Shown here in pieces: positions 43,379 through 52,000 of a DNA stretch of 64,000 bases (the first letter of the stretch is position 1; each line of letters starts with the position of its first letter). Location: contig JBBIIT010000009.1 in NCBI GenBank assembly GCA_037446355.1, positions 1 through 64,000 on the forward strand. Reading direction: 5' to 3'. The stretch is from Roseiarcus sp037446355. Its GTDB lineage: Bacteria; Pseudomonadota; Alphaproteobacteria; Rhizobiales; Beijerinckiaceae. The notes under the pieces are model-generated. The model was not told where the DNA came from and made no database searches. It was given only the letters and a program-made list of their open reading frames with translations. A program made the translations under genes and the position numbers.

Positions 43379-44816
43379 GCGCGTCGAGATCGATGCAGCT
43401 CGAAAGGTGCGCCGCGAGCTCGTCGAGCGTGCGTTCGATCGTTGGCTCGTAGGCGAGATTCGAATGCGCGCCGAGCGCGGAGAACCAGGCCGCGCGCTGC
43501 GCGTCGTCGGCGAACAGGCCGTGCGCGTAGCAGCCCAAGATGCGCCCATCGGCGGAGATTGCGCCGTCTCGCCGTCCGTCGGGAAAGCTCAACATCGCTC
43601 GCTCGAGGTCCGGTCCGCTCGTGCGGCCGATGTGCATCTCGTAGCCGCGAAACGGTGCGCCGTTAGCGAGGCAAGTTCCTTCGACCGCGACTAGCGATTT
43701 GTCGCCCGACATCGTCGTCTCGACATCGAGAAGGCCGAGCCCGTCGATCTCGCCCGGCGGCCCCTCGACGCCTTCCGGATCGGCGATGCGACGTCCCAAC
43801 ATCTGATAACCGCCGCATATGCCTAGAACGCGCCCGCCGCGCCGGACATGCGCGAAAAGGTCGATGTCCCAGCCTTGCGATCTAAGGAAGGCGAGGTCCG
43901 GTATCGTCGCTTTGCTGCCGGGCAAGATGACAAGGTCGCAGACGGGCAGCGGCTCGCCCGGTGAGACCATGACGAGATTGACGCCGGGCTCCAGTCGCAG
44001 GGGGTCGAAATCGTCGAAATTGGCGATGCGCGCCAGCCTCGGCACGGCGATGGTCACGCCCGCGCCGCGCGGCGCCTCGGCGGCGTCGAGCGCCATCGCG
44101 TCCTCGGCGGGAAGGCGACGGGCCGCGGCGAAGAAGGGGACGAGACCCAGCGCGGGCCAACCGCTGAGGCGCTCGATAATCTGCAGCCCGTCGGCGAATA
44201 GGTTCGCGTCGCCGCGAAACTTGTTGACGAGAAAGCCGACCACCATCGCTGCGTCGTCGGGGGCGAGCACGGCTTTGGCGCCGACGATCTGGGCGATGAC
44301 GCCTCCGCGATCGATGTCGCCGACGATGACGACCGGCGCGTCCGCCGCGCGCGAGAAGCCCATATTGGCGATGTCGCCGGCGCGAAGGTTGATCTCGGAG
44401 GCGCTGCCCGCGCCCTCGATCAGCACCAGATCGGCTTCAGCTTTCACGCGTGCATAACTCTCGAGCACGCTCGCCATCAATTGCGGCTTCATCGCCTGAT
44501 AGTCGCGCGCCTTGGCGCTGCCGATCGCACGCCCCTGCACGACGACTTGCGAGCCGATCTCGCTCTGCGGCTTCAGCAAGACGGGATTCATGTCGAGGCT
44601 TGGCGCGATGCGGGCGGCGCGCGCCTGTAAAGCTTGGGCGCGGCCGATCTCGCCGCCATCGGCTGTCACCATGGCGTTATTGGACATGTTCTGCGGCTTG
44701 AATGGCCTGACGATCAGGCCGCGATCGGCGTAGGCGCGGCAGAGGCCGGCGACGATCAGAGATTTGCCGACGTCCGAGCCCGCGCCCTGAAACATCAACG
44801 CGCGCGCCGGGCTCAA
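43359..44816 (-). CDS. cobQ: Cobyric acid synthase CobQ
   Basis: 485 residues. ATP-dependent amidation of four side chains of adenosylcobyrinate diamide using glutamine. N-terminal P-loop-like MFQGAGSDVGKS and KPQNMSNNAMVT; C-terminal glutaminase domain with nucleophile Cys in VLGICGGYQMLGR and catalytic His in CYAHGLF. Overlaps the cobO stop by ATGA, so cobO-cobQ is a coupled pair transcribed leftwards. Confidence 0.96.
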   Translation of the reverse strand: MSPARALMFQGAGSDVGKSLIVAGLCRAYADRGLIVRPFKPQNMSNNAMVTADGGEIGRAQALQARAARIAPSLDMNPVLLKPQSEIGSQVVVQGRAIGSAKARDYQAMKPQLMASVLESYARVKAEADLVLIEGAGSASEINLRAGDIANMGFSRAADAPVVIVGDIDRGGVIAQIVGAKAVLAPDDAAMVVGFLVNKFRGDANLFADGLQIIERLSGWPALGLVPFFAAARRLPAEDAMALDAAEAPRGAGVTIAVPRLARIANFDDFDPLRLEPGVNLVMVSPGEPLPVCDLVILPGSKATIPDLAFLRSQGWDIDLFAHVRRGGRVLGICGGYQMLGRRIADPEGVEGPPGEIDGLGLLDVETTMSGDKSLVAVEGTCLANGAPFRGYEMHIGRTSGPDLERAMLSFPDGRRDGAISADGRILGCYAHGLFADDAQRAAWFSALGAHSNLAYEPTIERTLDELAAHLSSCIDLDALMRLAR

Positions 44817-45418
44817 AACTCGATGCCTTCCTGCGCCTTCACGCCCGCCGCGAAATGATGTTTGACGAGCGTCATCTCGGTCACGAGATCGGCGGCTTCG
44901 ATCAGCTCCGGCCGGGCGTTGCGGCCGGTGACGACGACATGCAAATCTTCGCGCCGCGCCCGTAGCGTCGCGAGGATTTCGGCCAGCGGCAAATAGTCAT
45001 AACGAAGCGCGATGTTGAGTTCGTCGAGCACCAACAACCGGATCGAGGGCTCCGCCATCATGCGGGCCGCCTCGTCCCAAGCGGCTTTCGCGGCGGCGAC
45101 GTCGCGCGCGCGATCCTGTGTCTCCCAGGTGAAGCCTTCGCCCATGGTCCGCCAAACCATTTGATCGCCGAAGCTTTCGAAAGCGTCGCGCTCGCCGGTA
45201 CGCCAGGCGCCCTTGATGAACTGCACAACCCCGACCCGCCAGCCGCGTCCGAGCGCGCGCAGGGCGAGGCCGAAGGCGGCGGTCGATTTTCCCTTGCCGG
45301 GGCCGGTATGGACGATCAACAGTCCCTTGGAAGCCACGTTCTTGCCGGCGACCTCCGCGTCCTGCACGGCCTTGCGCTTGATCATCTTGGTTTTGTGGCG
45401 TTCGGCGTCGTCGGTCAT
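44813..45418 (-). CDS. cobO: Cob(I)yrinic acid a,c-diamide adenosyltransferase CobO
   Basis: 201 residues, ATP:corrinoid adenosyltransferase of the CobA/CobO/BtuR type. P-loop LLIVHTGPGKGKSTAAFG, VVQFIKGAWRTGERDAF, and LLVLDELNIALRYDYLP are family motifs. ATG at 45418; the open frame extends upstream through the intergenic region without homology. No cobalamin riboswitch is recognisable before it. Confidence 0.95.
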   Translation of the reverse strand: MTDDAERHKTKMIKRKAVQDAEVAGKNVASKGLLIVHTGPGKGKSTAAFGLALRALGRGWRVGVVQFIKGAWRTGERDAFESFGDQMVWRTMGEGFTWETQDRARDVAAAKAAWDEAARMMAEPSIRLLVLDELNIALRYDYLPLAEILATLRARREDLHVVVTGRNARPELIEAADLVTEMTLVKHHFAAGVKAQEGIEF

Positions 45419-45476
45419 GTCGGCTCCCGGCGCGAGGGCTAGCAGGTTTGGCCGTGCGCGGGGAGGGGGCGCCGTC

Positions 45477-45519
45477 GGCGCGCCGCGAAGAATAATGCGG
45501 GAGGCGCGCCGAAAATAAT
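45477..45519. repeat. Direct repeat between cobO and the DUF2282 gene
   Basis: Two copies of GGCGCGCCG followed by AATAATGCG start at 45477 and 45503, 26 bases apart, separated inside by four to five and two bases respectively. They stand in a 205-base gap between two divergent genes and introduce short AT-rich patches into GC-rich DNA. May be operator half-sites or paired promoter elements. Confidence 0.5.
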
Positions 45520-45623
45520 GCGCGCCGCTCGCGCCCTTTGCTGTAACGGCCGCCCATCCCGCCGCGACAGATCCGTCAGCGACGCCGCTCATCGAGAGAC
45601 GGCGCGCAGAATGGAGAACGCTC

Positions 45624-45896
45624 ATGAACCGCACGACCCTGGGTTTCGTCCTTGCCGGCTCGATCGCCGGCGCGCTCGCCGCCGCCACGCTCCCGGCTTC
45701 CGCCGCGCCGCCCGAGGGCCAGGAGGCCTGCTATGGCGTCGCCCTCAAGGGCCACAATAATTGCGCGGCGCCAGGCCACAATTGCGCGGGCATGGCGATG
45801 AAGAGCTACAGCGCGACCGATTTCAAGTTCGTGCCCGTCGGCACCTGCGTGAAGATGCATCCGCATGGCCACAAGGGTTCGCTGACGCCGGCCTGA
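45624..45896 (+). CDS. DUF2282 protein (bufferin-like, BufA1 type)
   Basis: 90 residues: signal peptide (MNRTTLGFVLAGSIAGALAA, cleavage near ASAAPP), then a mature part with Cys36, Cys47, Cys54 and Cys75 in the DUF2282 pattern (ACYGVALKGHNNCAAPGHNCAG; FVPVGTC) and a His-rich tail (HPHGHKG). DUF2282 proteins of Caulobacter are RiPPs (bufferins) modified by an MNIO enzyme and bind copper in the periplasm. No MNIO (DUF692) or partner gene is adjacent, so modification would need enzymes encoded elsewhere. GGAG ribosome binding site present. Confidence 0.8.
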   Translation: MNRTTLGFVLAGSIAGALAAATLPASAAPPEGQEACYGVALKGHNNCAAPGHNCAGMAMKSYSATDFKFVPVGTCVKMHPHGHKGSLTPA

Positions 45897-45897
45897 T

Positions 45898-46368
45898 CTA
45901 GAACAGGCTCTCGCCCTGCGAGCCCGCCACCGCGCCCGCCGCCGTCAACGCGGCGAGCGCGAGCAGCAGCATGTGCAGGCGCCCGATACGCCGCAGCGCC
46001 GCGTCGGGATCGGCGGCGGCTAGGCTTTCGATTTTGTGGTGCAGCAACGGTTCGGCGACGAAGACCATCAGCATGAATACCGTCCAGATCGCCAGCATCG
46101 CCTGCGCCCACCAGATACGGGGATCGACGAACCACGACCAGATGTTGAGACGGTAGGCCAGCCAGAGTCCCGAGGCGCCCGCTAGCGGGATCGAGAAGCG
46201 CACCTGCGCCGCAAAGCGCCGCTCGACCGCTTCGAACAGGGCAAATCCATCGGCCCCGCCGCGAGCCAACGCCATCGGCAGGGCGATCAACGTCACGAAC
46301 GAAACGCCGCCGATCCAGTGAACGACGGACAGAACGTGCAGCGCGCGGGCGATGGCGAGATCTTGCAT
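45898..46368 (-). CDS. Four-helix membrane protein downstream of the NsrR-type regulator
   Basis: 156 residues, four hydrophobic helices. His11 and His17 in ALHVLSVVHWIGG and further His residues (LLHHKIES, GRLHMLLL) in or near membrane helices suggest haem b or copper binding, similar in layout to CopD-like and to small membrane proteins of denitrifiers. Begins six bases after the nsrR stop, so co-transcribed with it. Its stop lies one base from the DUF2282 stop on the other strand. Confidence 0.65.
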   Translation of the reverse strand: MQDLAIARALHVLSVVHWIGGVSFVTLIALPMALARGGADGFALFEAVERRFAAQVRFSIPLAGASGLWLAYRLNIWSWFVDPRIWWAQAMLAIWTVFMLMVFVAEPLLHHKIESLAAADPDAALRRIGRLHMLLLALAALTAAGAVAGSQGESLF

Positions 46369-46374
46369 GGGGTT

Positions 46375-46791
46375 CTACTTTCCTGGCGGCGCGGGATAGG
46401 CGAATTCGGCAAGCGTCGAGGCGTCGAGTTCGCGAAAGAAGGCCTCTCTAGCCGCCGCGAGCTTCGACCTTATCCGGCACTTCGGCGTCAGCGCGCAGGC
46501 GCCGCCGTCGGCGCGGAAACATTCGACCAACGCCTGCCGCGATTCGAGTGCGCGGACGACGTCTCCGATGCCGATCGACACGGCCGGCCGCGCGAGCCGG
46601 AAGCCACCGCCCGCGCCGCGCTGGGTGACGACGAAGCCGTGAGCGGCAAGATCGCGCACGACCTTGGTCAAATGGTTGCGCGATATCGAGAATTCCGAAG
46701 AGATTTCCTCGGCCGTGAAGGAGCGCTCGGGGTCGTGGGCGAGCCGCATCAACGCGCGGAGGGCGAAGTCGGTGAAAGCGGTGAGGCGCAT
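46375..46791 (-). CDS. nsrR: Rrf2-family regulator, NsrR type
   Basis: 138 residues from the ATG at 46791. Winged helix MRLTAFTDFALRALMRLAH, FSISRNHLTKVVRDLAAHGFV, RGAGGGFRLARPA, IGDVVRALE, then CFRADGGACALTPKCRIR with the three cysteines that bind the NO-sensitive Fe-S cluster in NsrR. Close in motif to E. coli NsrR. A TTG three codons upstream is the alternative start. Divergent from a globin gene, sharing an operator region. Confidence 0.9.
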   Translation of the reverse strand: MRLTAFTDFALRALMRLAHDPERSFTAEEISSEFSISRNHLTKVVRDLAAHGFVVTQRGAGGGFRLARPAVSIGIGDVVRALESRQALVECFRADGGACALTPKCRIRSKLAAAREAFFRELDASTLAEFAYPAPPGK

Positions 46792-46799
46792 CGGATTCA

Positions 46800-46822
46800 A
46801 ATCGGTATTTGATATGCGAATT
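46800..46822. promoter_or_regulatory. Weaker NsrR-type operator candidate
   Basis: Nine-base arms AATCGGTAT (46800-46808) and ATGCGAATT (46814-46822) around five bases; six of nine positions are complementary. Same 9-5-9 geometry as the stronger site, centres 34 bases apart. It overlaps the -35 box of the globin promoter and part of the -10 box of the nsrR promoter. Confidence 0.5.
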
Positions 46823-46837
46823 ATGTCCTGCTAAATA
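46809..46837 (+). promoter_or_regulatory. Predicted promoter of the truncated globin gene
   Basis: TTGATA (46809-46814), 17-base spacer, TAAATA (46832-46837), 33 bases before the ATG. The -10 box is inside the strong operator. Confidence 0.5.
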
Positions 46838-46848
46838 GGCATTGTAAA
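46820..46848 (-). promoter_or_regulatory. Predicted promoter of nsrR
   Basis: On the minus strand TTTACA (46843-46848), exactly 17 bases, then CATAAT (46820-46825), each five of six to consensus. The -35 box lies inside the strong operator, so NsrR should repress itself together with the globin. Confidence 0.6.
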
Positions 46849-46856
46849 TACCTATT
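46834..46856. promoter_or_regulatory. Strong NsrR-type operator candidate
   Basis: Nine-base arms AATAGGCAT (46834-46842) and ATACCTATT (46848-46856) around TGTAA; eight of nine positions are complementary. Spacing and the AT-rich centre match known NsrR sites (imperfect inverted repeats with an 11-1-11-like layout). It sits over the -10/+1 region of the globin promoter and the -35 box of nsrR. Confidence 0.7.
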
Positions 46857-46870
46857 ATGGACGACCAGAA

Positions 46871-47338
46871 ATGAGCGAAGCGACCGAAATTGACGAGGCG
46901 ATGATCGAGCGACTGGTGCGCGCGTTCTACGACCGCGTGCGCGCGGATACTGAGCTCGGACCCGTATTCGAATCTCGCATCGCCGAATGGGAACCGCATC
47001 TGCTACGCATGTTCTCATTCTGGTCGTCGGTGATGCTCAAGAGCGGACGCTATCACGGCTCGCCGATGCAAAAGCACGCCGAATTGCCCGTCGACGCCGA
47101 GCATTTCGATCGCTGGCTCGAGCTGTTCGAGCGCGCCGCGCGCGAACTGACGCCGGCCGCCGCCGCCGAGCGCTTTGTCGCGGCCGCGCGTCGCATCGCC
47201 GAAAGCCTTGAGCTTGGCCTCGCGTTTCGGCATGGCGTCATGCTGCCCAAAGGCGGGAGATTCCGCCGCGGCGAAAACGCGACAAGTCCCGCCCCTGGAC
47301 CAGGTTCAAGCGAACCCGCGCGTCGCGGCGCTGATTGA
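46871..47338 (+). CDS. Group III truncated haemoglobin
   Basis: 155 residues. LVRAFYDRVRADTELGPVF with the B10-type Tyr20, FSFWSSVMLKSGRYHGSPMQKHAELP with proximal His69 and the Trp of the G8/E15 region match Campylobacter Ctb and other group III (P) truncated globins. The usual fold ends near residue 125; the last 30 residues are a low-complexity tail (GENATSPAPGPGSSEP). Likely an NO- or peroxynitrite-handling protein given the divergent NsrR gene. Start ATG at 46871 follows the operator by 14 bases. Confidence 0.9.
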   Translation: MSEATEIDEAMIERLVRAFYDRVRADTELGPVFESRIAEWEPHLLRMFSFWSSVMLKSGRYHGSPMQKHAELPVDAEHFDRWLELFERAARELTPAAAAERFVAAARRIAESLELGLAFRHGVMLPKGGRFRRGENATSPAPGPGSSEPARRGAD

Positions 47339-47361
47339 CAAGCCAGCGCGAAGCTGGGAGA

Positions 47362-47537
47362 CCGACCGGGTACGGTCCCTCTGTCGAAGAGGGTGAAAAG
47401 GGAACACGGTAGGTTACCGATCCGTGGCCGCCCCCGCGACTGTAAACGGCGTGCCTGCGCCGAAAGCCACTGGACTCTCGAGTCCGGGAAGGCGGCGCTG
47501 GCGATACGCGCGTGAGCCAGGAGACCTGCCGTGCGCC
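47362..47537 (+). ncRNA. Cobalamin riboswitch
   Basis: Consensus blocks in order: GTGAAAAGGGAA (47393-47404), CCGTGGCCGCCCCCGCGACT with TGTAA after it (47422-47445), AAGCCACTGG (47464-47473), CCGGGAAGGCGG (47484-47495) and AGCCAGGAGACCTGCC (47515-47530). These are the B12-box and core of the AdoCbl class. It heads the DUF1636-cobW-cobN-cobGHIJ operon, so cobalamin should shut the pathway down. Exact P1 ends are approximate. Confidence 0.95.
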
Positions 47538-47540
47538 TGT

Positions 47541-47575
47541 CCACCCTTGAGATCGCCGGTGGGGCGATCGAGGAG
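47541..47575 (+). promoter_or_regulatory. Riboswitch expression platform, translation type
   Basis: GATCGCC (47551-47557) pairs perfectly with GGCGATC (47563-47569) around GGTGG, immediately before the ribosome binding site GAGGAG (47570-47575). The loop GGTGG is complementary to CCACC at 47541-47545, so a pseudoknot or an alternative helix is possible. There is no U-tract, so control of ribosome access is more likely than termination. Confidence 0.55.
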
Positions 47576-47584
47576 CGCGCCGTA

Positions 47585-47995
47585 ATGTCTTCCCAAGGTC
47601 CATCTCGACAGTTCGATCTCGCGGACGCGCAAGCGCAAGGCGCCGCCGCCACTTTGTTCGTTTGCATCACCTGCAAAGCCGGCGAGGATCGCCCCGGCCA
47701 GTCGCTGTTCGAAGCCTTGAGCGCGCGACTGGCGGACGAGCCCGACAGCGGGGTGACTCTGCGCGCGGTCGAGTGCCTTTCCGTCTGCAAGCGTCCCTGC
47801 ACCGTCGCGCTCGGCGCGCGCGGCAAATGGACCTATGTCGTCGGCGATCTCACCGAGGAAGCGCATCTCGACGACATCATTCTGGCCGCGCGCCACTTCG
47901 CCCGCTCCGCCGACGGCGTTGTGCCTTGGCGCGAGCGGCCGCTGCCGTTCCGCAAGGGTGTGATTTCTCGCACGCCGCCGCTTCCCACGCTTTAG
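47585..47995 (+). CDS. DUF1636 metal-binding protein of the cob operon
   Basis: 136 residues with a thioredoxin-like ferredoxin pattern: FVCITCKAGEDRPGQ and VECLSVCKRPCTVAL hold four or five cysteines that could bind a [2Fe-2S] cluster or a metal. Found next to cobW in many alphaproteobacterial cobalamin operons; role unknown, probably cobalt handling. ATG at 47585 has GAGGAG nine bases upstream. A GTG at 47531 lies inside the riboswitch and is rejected. Confidence 0.85.
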   Translation: MSSQGPSRQFDLADAQAQGAAATLFVCITCKAGEDRPGQSLFEALSARLADEPDSGVTLRAVECLSVCKRPCTVALGARGKWTYVVGDLTEEAHLDDIILAARHFARSADGVVPWRERPLPFRKGVISRTPPLPTL

Positions 47996-48007
47996 ACGAG
48001 GCCCCGC

Positions 48008-49036
48008 ATGTTCGCCAAAGTTCCCGTCACCATCGTCACCGGCTTTCTCGGCTCGGGCAAGACGACGCTCATTCGTCATGTGCTGCAAAACGCCGGCGGA
48101 CGGCGTCTCGCGCTCGTCATCAACGAATTCGGCGACGTCGGCGTCGACGGCGATATTCTCAAGAGCTGCGGCTCAGAAGTCTGCCCCGAGGACAACATCG
48201 TCGAACTCGCCAACGGCTGCATCTGCTGCACGGTGGCCGACGATTTCGCGCCGGCGGTGACGGCGTTGCTGAAGCGCGAGCCGCGCCCGGACCATATCAT
48301 CATCGAGACTTCGGGCCTCGCGCTGCCCAAGCCGCTGGTCAAAGCCTTCGATTGGCCCGATCTTCGCGCGCGGCTGACGGTCGATGGCGTCATCGCCGTC
48401 GTCGACGCCGCCGCGGTAGCGGACGGGCGCTTCGCCGACGATCCGGAAAAAGTCGCTGCGCAGCGCCGCGCCGACCCCTCGCTCGATCACGATAATCCGC
48501 TCGAGGAAGTTTACGAGGATCAACTGCTGTGCGCCGACATGGTCGTTCTCAACAAAGTCGATCTCGTCTCGGCCGAACGGCTCGACGAATTGCGCGCCGA
48601 AATCGCCGCCGCAATTCCGCGCGCGGTGAAGATCGTTTGCGCGCGCGAGGGGCGGATCGAGGCCGACCTGCTGCTCGGCCTCGCCGCCGCCGCGGAGGAT
48701 GATCTCGCGCTGCGTCCCTCGCATCACGACGCGGAAGGCGAGCACGATCATGACGACTTCGATACTTTCGTGGTCGATCTGCCGGCGGTCGCCGATCCCG
48801 ACGCGCTGATCGCGCGCCTCGCCGAGACCGCGCGCGCACACGACGTCCTGCGCGTCAAAGGCTACGTCGAGGTCGCGGGCAAGCCGATGCGGATGCTGGT
48901 GCAAGGCGTCGGCGAAAGGTTACGGCGCGAATTCGACCGCCCCTGGGCGCCCGGCGAGGCGCGTCGTGGCCGTCTCGTCGTCATCGGCGAAAAAGGCATC
49001 GACCGTACCGCGATCGAAGCGTTGTTGGAGGCCTAA
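48008..49036 (+). CDS. cobW: Cobalamin biosynthesis protein CobW (COG0523 GTPase)
   Basis: 342 residues. P-loop TGFLGSGKTTLIRH, the metal-binding CICC within NGCICCTVADDF, GTPase motif NKVDL, a His/Asp stretch (SHHDAEGEHDHDD) that suits metal ions, and a C-terminal CobW_C domain. Known CobW binds Co(II) in a GTP-dependent way and is thought to supply cobalt to the chelatase, here encoded directly after it. Confidence 0.96.
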   Translation: MFAKVPVTIVTGFLGSGKTTLIRHVLQNAGGRRLALVINEFGDVGVDGDILKSCGSEVCPEDNIVELANGCICCTVADDFAPAVTALLKREPRPDHIIIETSGLALPKPLVKAFDWPDLRARLTVDGVIAVVDAAAVADGRFADDPEKVAAQRRADPSLDHDNPLEEVYEDQLLCADMVVLNKVDLVSAERLDELRAEIAAAIPRAVKIVCAREGRIEADLLLGLAAAAEDDLALRPSHHDAEGEHDHDDFDTFVVDLPAVADPDALIARLAETARAHDVLRVKGYVEVAGKPMRMLVQGVGERLRREFDRPWAPGEARRGRLVVIGEKGIDRTAIEALLEA

Positions 49037-49045
49037 CGGAGCGTC

Positions 49046-52000
49046 ATGCATATCGCGCGGATCGAAACCCGTTCGTTGGACGAAACCGCCGAGGCTGTTG
49101 ACCTCGGTCAGTCCTCGGCCGAGCTGGTGTTTCTTTCCTTCGCCGACAGCGACCTCTCTGCCTTGGCCGGCGCCTACAGGCGAATGCCGGAACCGCGTCC
49201 CAGTCTCAGGCTCGCCAACCTGTCGGCGCTGAGGCACCCCTATTCCGTCGATCTCTATCTGGAGCGCGTCGTCGCCAAGGCGAAATTCGTGCTGGTGCGC
49301 CTGCTCGGCGGCATGGAATATTGGCGCTACGGCGTCGAGGAGCTTTCGCGCCTCGCGCGCCAAAACAAGATCAAACTCGCGTTTGTGCCCGGCGACCGTT
49401 TCGACGACGCGCGGCTTGTCGAACATTCGACGCTGGAAGGCGAGACCCTGGCTGCGTTGTGGCGCTATTTCGAACATGGCGGGCCGGCGAACATGGTCGA
49501 CTGCCTTGGGCTGGCGAACAGCGAAGCGGCTGCGCGAGCGACGCCGGTGCAGGGGTTCGGCCTCTATGACTCGAGCGCCTCGCCGTCGGCGGAACAGTCC
49601 GGCGCCGCGCCGCGCGCGCTCGTCGTGTTCTATCGTTCGATCTATCTGGCCGATGATCTTGCCCCGATCGACGCGCTGGTTTCGGCCTTGCGGCGGCGCG
49701 GCTTCGCCACGACAGCCGCCTATGTGACCAGCCTGAAGGACGAAGCCGCGCGCGCGCCGCTCAAGGCTCTCATCGCGCGGGACGGATTTGATATTATTCT
49801 CAACGCGACCGCCTTCTCCGCGCGCCGCGACGAGGACGCCGACGGCGTGCTCGACGCGGCGGACGCGCCGGTGCTCCAGGTGGTGCTCGCGTCGGCAAGC
49901 CCCGATGCGTGGGCGGCCTCCACGCGCGGGCTCTCGCCCTCGGACCTCGCGATGAACGTCGCTTTGCCGGAAGTCGACGGCCGCATCCTCACGCGCGCGA
50001 TATCGTTCAAACAGTCGCAAGAGCGCGACGAAGACCTGCAATTCGCGCGAGTATTTCATACGCCGGCGCAGGACCGAGTCGATTACGTCGCCGATCTCGC
50101 CGCCGCCTGGGCGCGATTGCGGCTACGTGCGCGCGGGGAGCGCCGGCTCGCTTGCGTCCTTTCCGATTACCCCGCCAGGGGCGGGCGCGTCGGCTACGCC
50201 GTCGGCCTCGATACGCCCGCAAGCGTCGCCGCGATCGCCGAGGACCTCGCGGCCGCAGGCTACGATGTGAAGCCGGTCGACGCGACGAATCTGATCGAAC
50301 ATCTGAGCCAAGGAGGGGCGGCGCCCGTCGTCGCGCTCGACGATTACAAAAAGGTCTTCGCGCGGATGCCGCGGGCGTTTCGCGCCTCGGTCGCCGCCGC
50401 CTGGGGCGAGCCCGAAGCCGACCCGGCGCTGGTCGACGGGGCCTTCGCCTTTCGCTTCGCGCGCGTGGGCAAGCTCGTCGTGGCGGTGCAACCCGACCGT
50501 GGCCGCTTTGACGTCCGCAAGGGCGAATATCACGATCTGACCCTTGCGCCGCGCCACGCTTATGTCGCGTTCTATATTTGGTTGCGCGAAATCGAACGCA
50601 TCGACGCCCTAATCCATCTTGGCGCGCACGGCTCGCTGGAATGGCTGCCCGGCAAAGCGGTCGCGCTTTCGCGCGATTGCGCGGTCGAGGCGACGTTAGG
50701 CGCCGTCCCCGTCGTCTATCCCTTCATCGTCAACAATCCCGGAGAAGCCGCGCAAGCCAAGCGACGGCTCGGCGCGGTGACGATCGGCCATATGACCCCG
50801 CCGCTCATCGAGGCTGGCGCAGAAGGCGCGACGCGCGAACTCGAGTATTTGTTCGATGAATTTTCCGAAGCGCAATCGCTCGATCCGCGCCGCGCGCGCC
50901 TCATCGCCGATCTCATTCTCGAACGTGCGGAAGCCGCAGGTCTGATGAGCGAATGCGGCGCGGAAGGCGCCGATGTCTCGACCCAGTTGCAGAAGCTCGA
51001 CGCGTGGCTGTGCGAACTCAAGGACATGCGGATCGGCGACGGGTTGCATGTGTTCGGCCGCTCGCTCGCGGGCGATCTCGAAGCCTGCGGCGAAGCGGAA
51101 ATGGCGGGATTGCTGAAGGCGCTCGATGGCCGCTTCGTGGCGCCAGGCCCCGCCGGCGCGCCCTCGCGCGGGCGTCTCGACGTGCTGCCGACCGGGCGAA
51201 ATCTCTATGCCGTCGATCCGCGCGCGACGCCGACGCGCAACGCCTACGAAATAGGTCGCCGCGCCGCCGAGGAGGTCGTCGCGCGCTATGTGCAGGATCG
51301 CGGCGAGTGGCCGCGTCGGATCGCGCTCGATCTTTGGGGCAGCGCCTCGATGCGCACCGGCGGCGAGGAGATCGCGCAGGCGTTCGCCTTCATCGGCGTT
51401 CGGCCGAAATGGGACCATGCCGCCAATCGCGTCAACGCTTTCGAGGTGCTGCCGATCGCGCTTCTTGGGCGCCCGCGCATCGACGTGACAATCCGCATTT
51501 CCGGACTTTTCCGCGACGTTTTCCCGGCGCAGATCGCGCTGCTCGACGCGGCGTTCCGCGCCGTCGCCGAACAACCGGAAACACCGGAGGAGAACCCGCT
51601 TATTGGCGTGGCGGGCGCGCGCATCTTCGGCGCGGCGCCGGGGAGCTATGGCCTTGGCCTCGGCGGTATGCTCGCGAGCGGCGATTGGTCGGAGCGCGAA
51701 GAGCTTGCGCGCGCCTATCTCGCCGCGACGGATCATGCCTTCGACGGCGTCGGCGAAGGCCGCGTCGCGCCGGAAGAGTTCGCGACGCGATTGGAGGCGA
51801 CCGACGCCTTCGTCCATTCGCAAGACATGGCTGAACAGGATTTGCTCGGCGCCGACGCCTTCGCTGAGCACGAGGGGGGGGTCGCCGCCGCCGCGGCTTC
51901 GCGCGGCGCGCGCCCCGAAATTTATCATCTGGACGCGTCGCGGCCCGATCGTCCAACCGTGCGCCCATTGCGCCAGGAGATCGCGCGTGTGCTCCGTGCG

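Noticed and set aside
47531..47584. Upstream GTG start for the DUF1636 gene
   Set aside because: It lies at the end of the riboswitch core; the ATG at 47585 has a good ribosome binding site and starts near the conserved domain.
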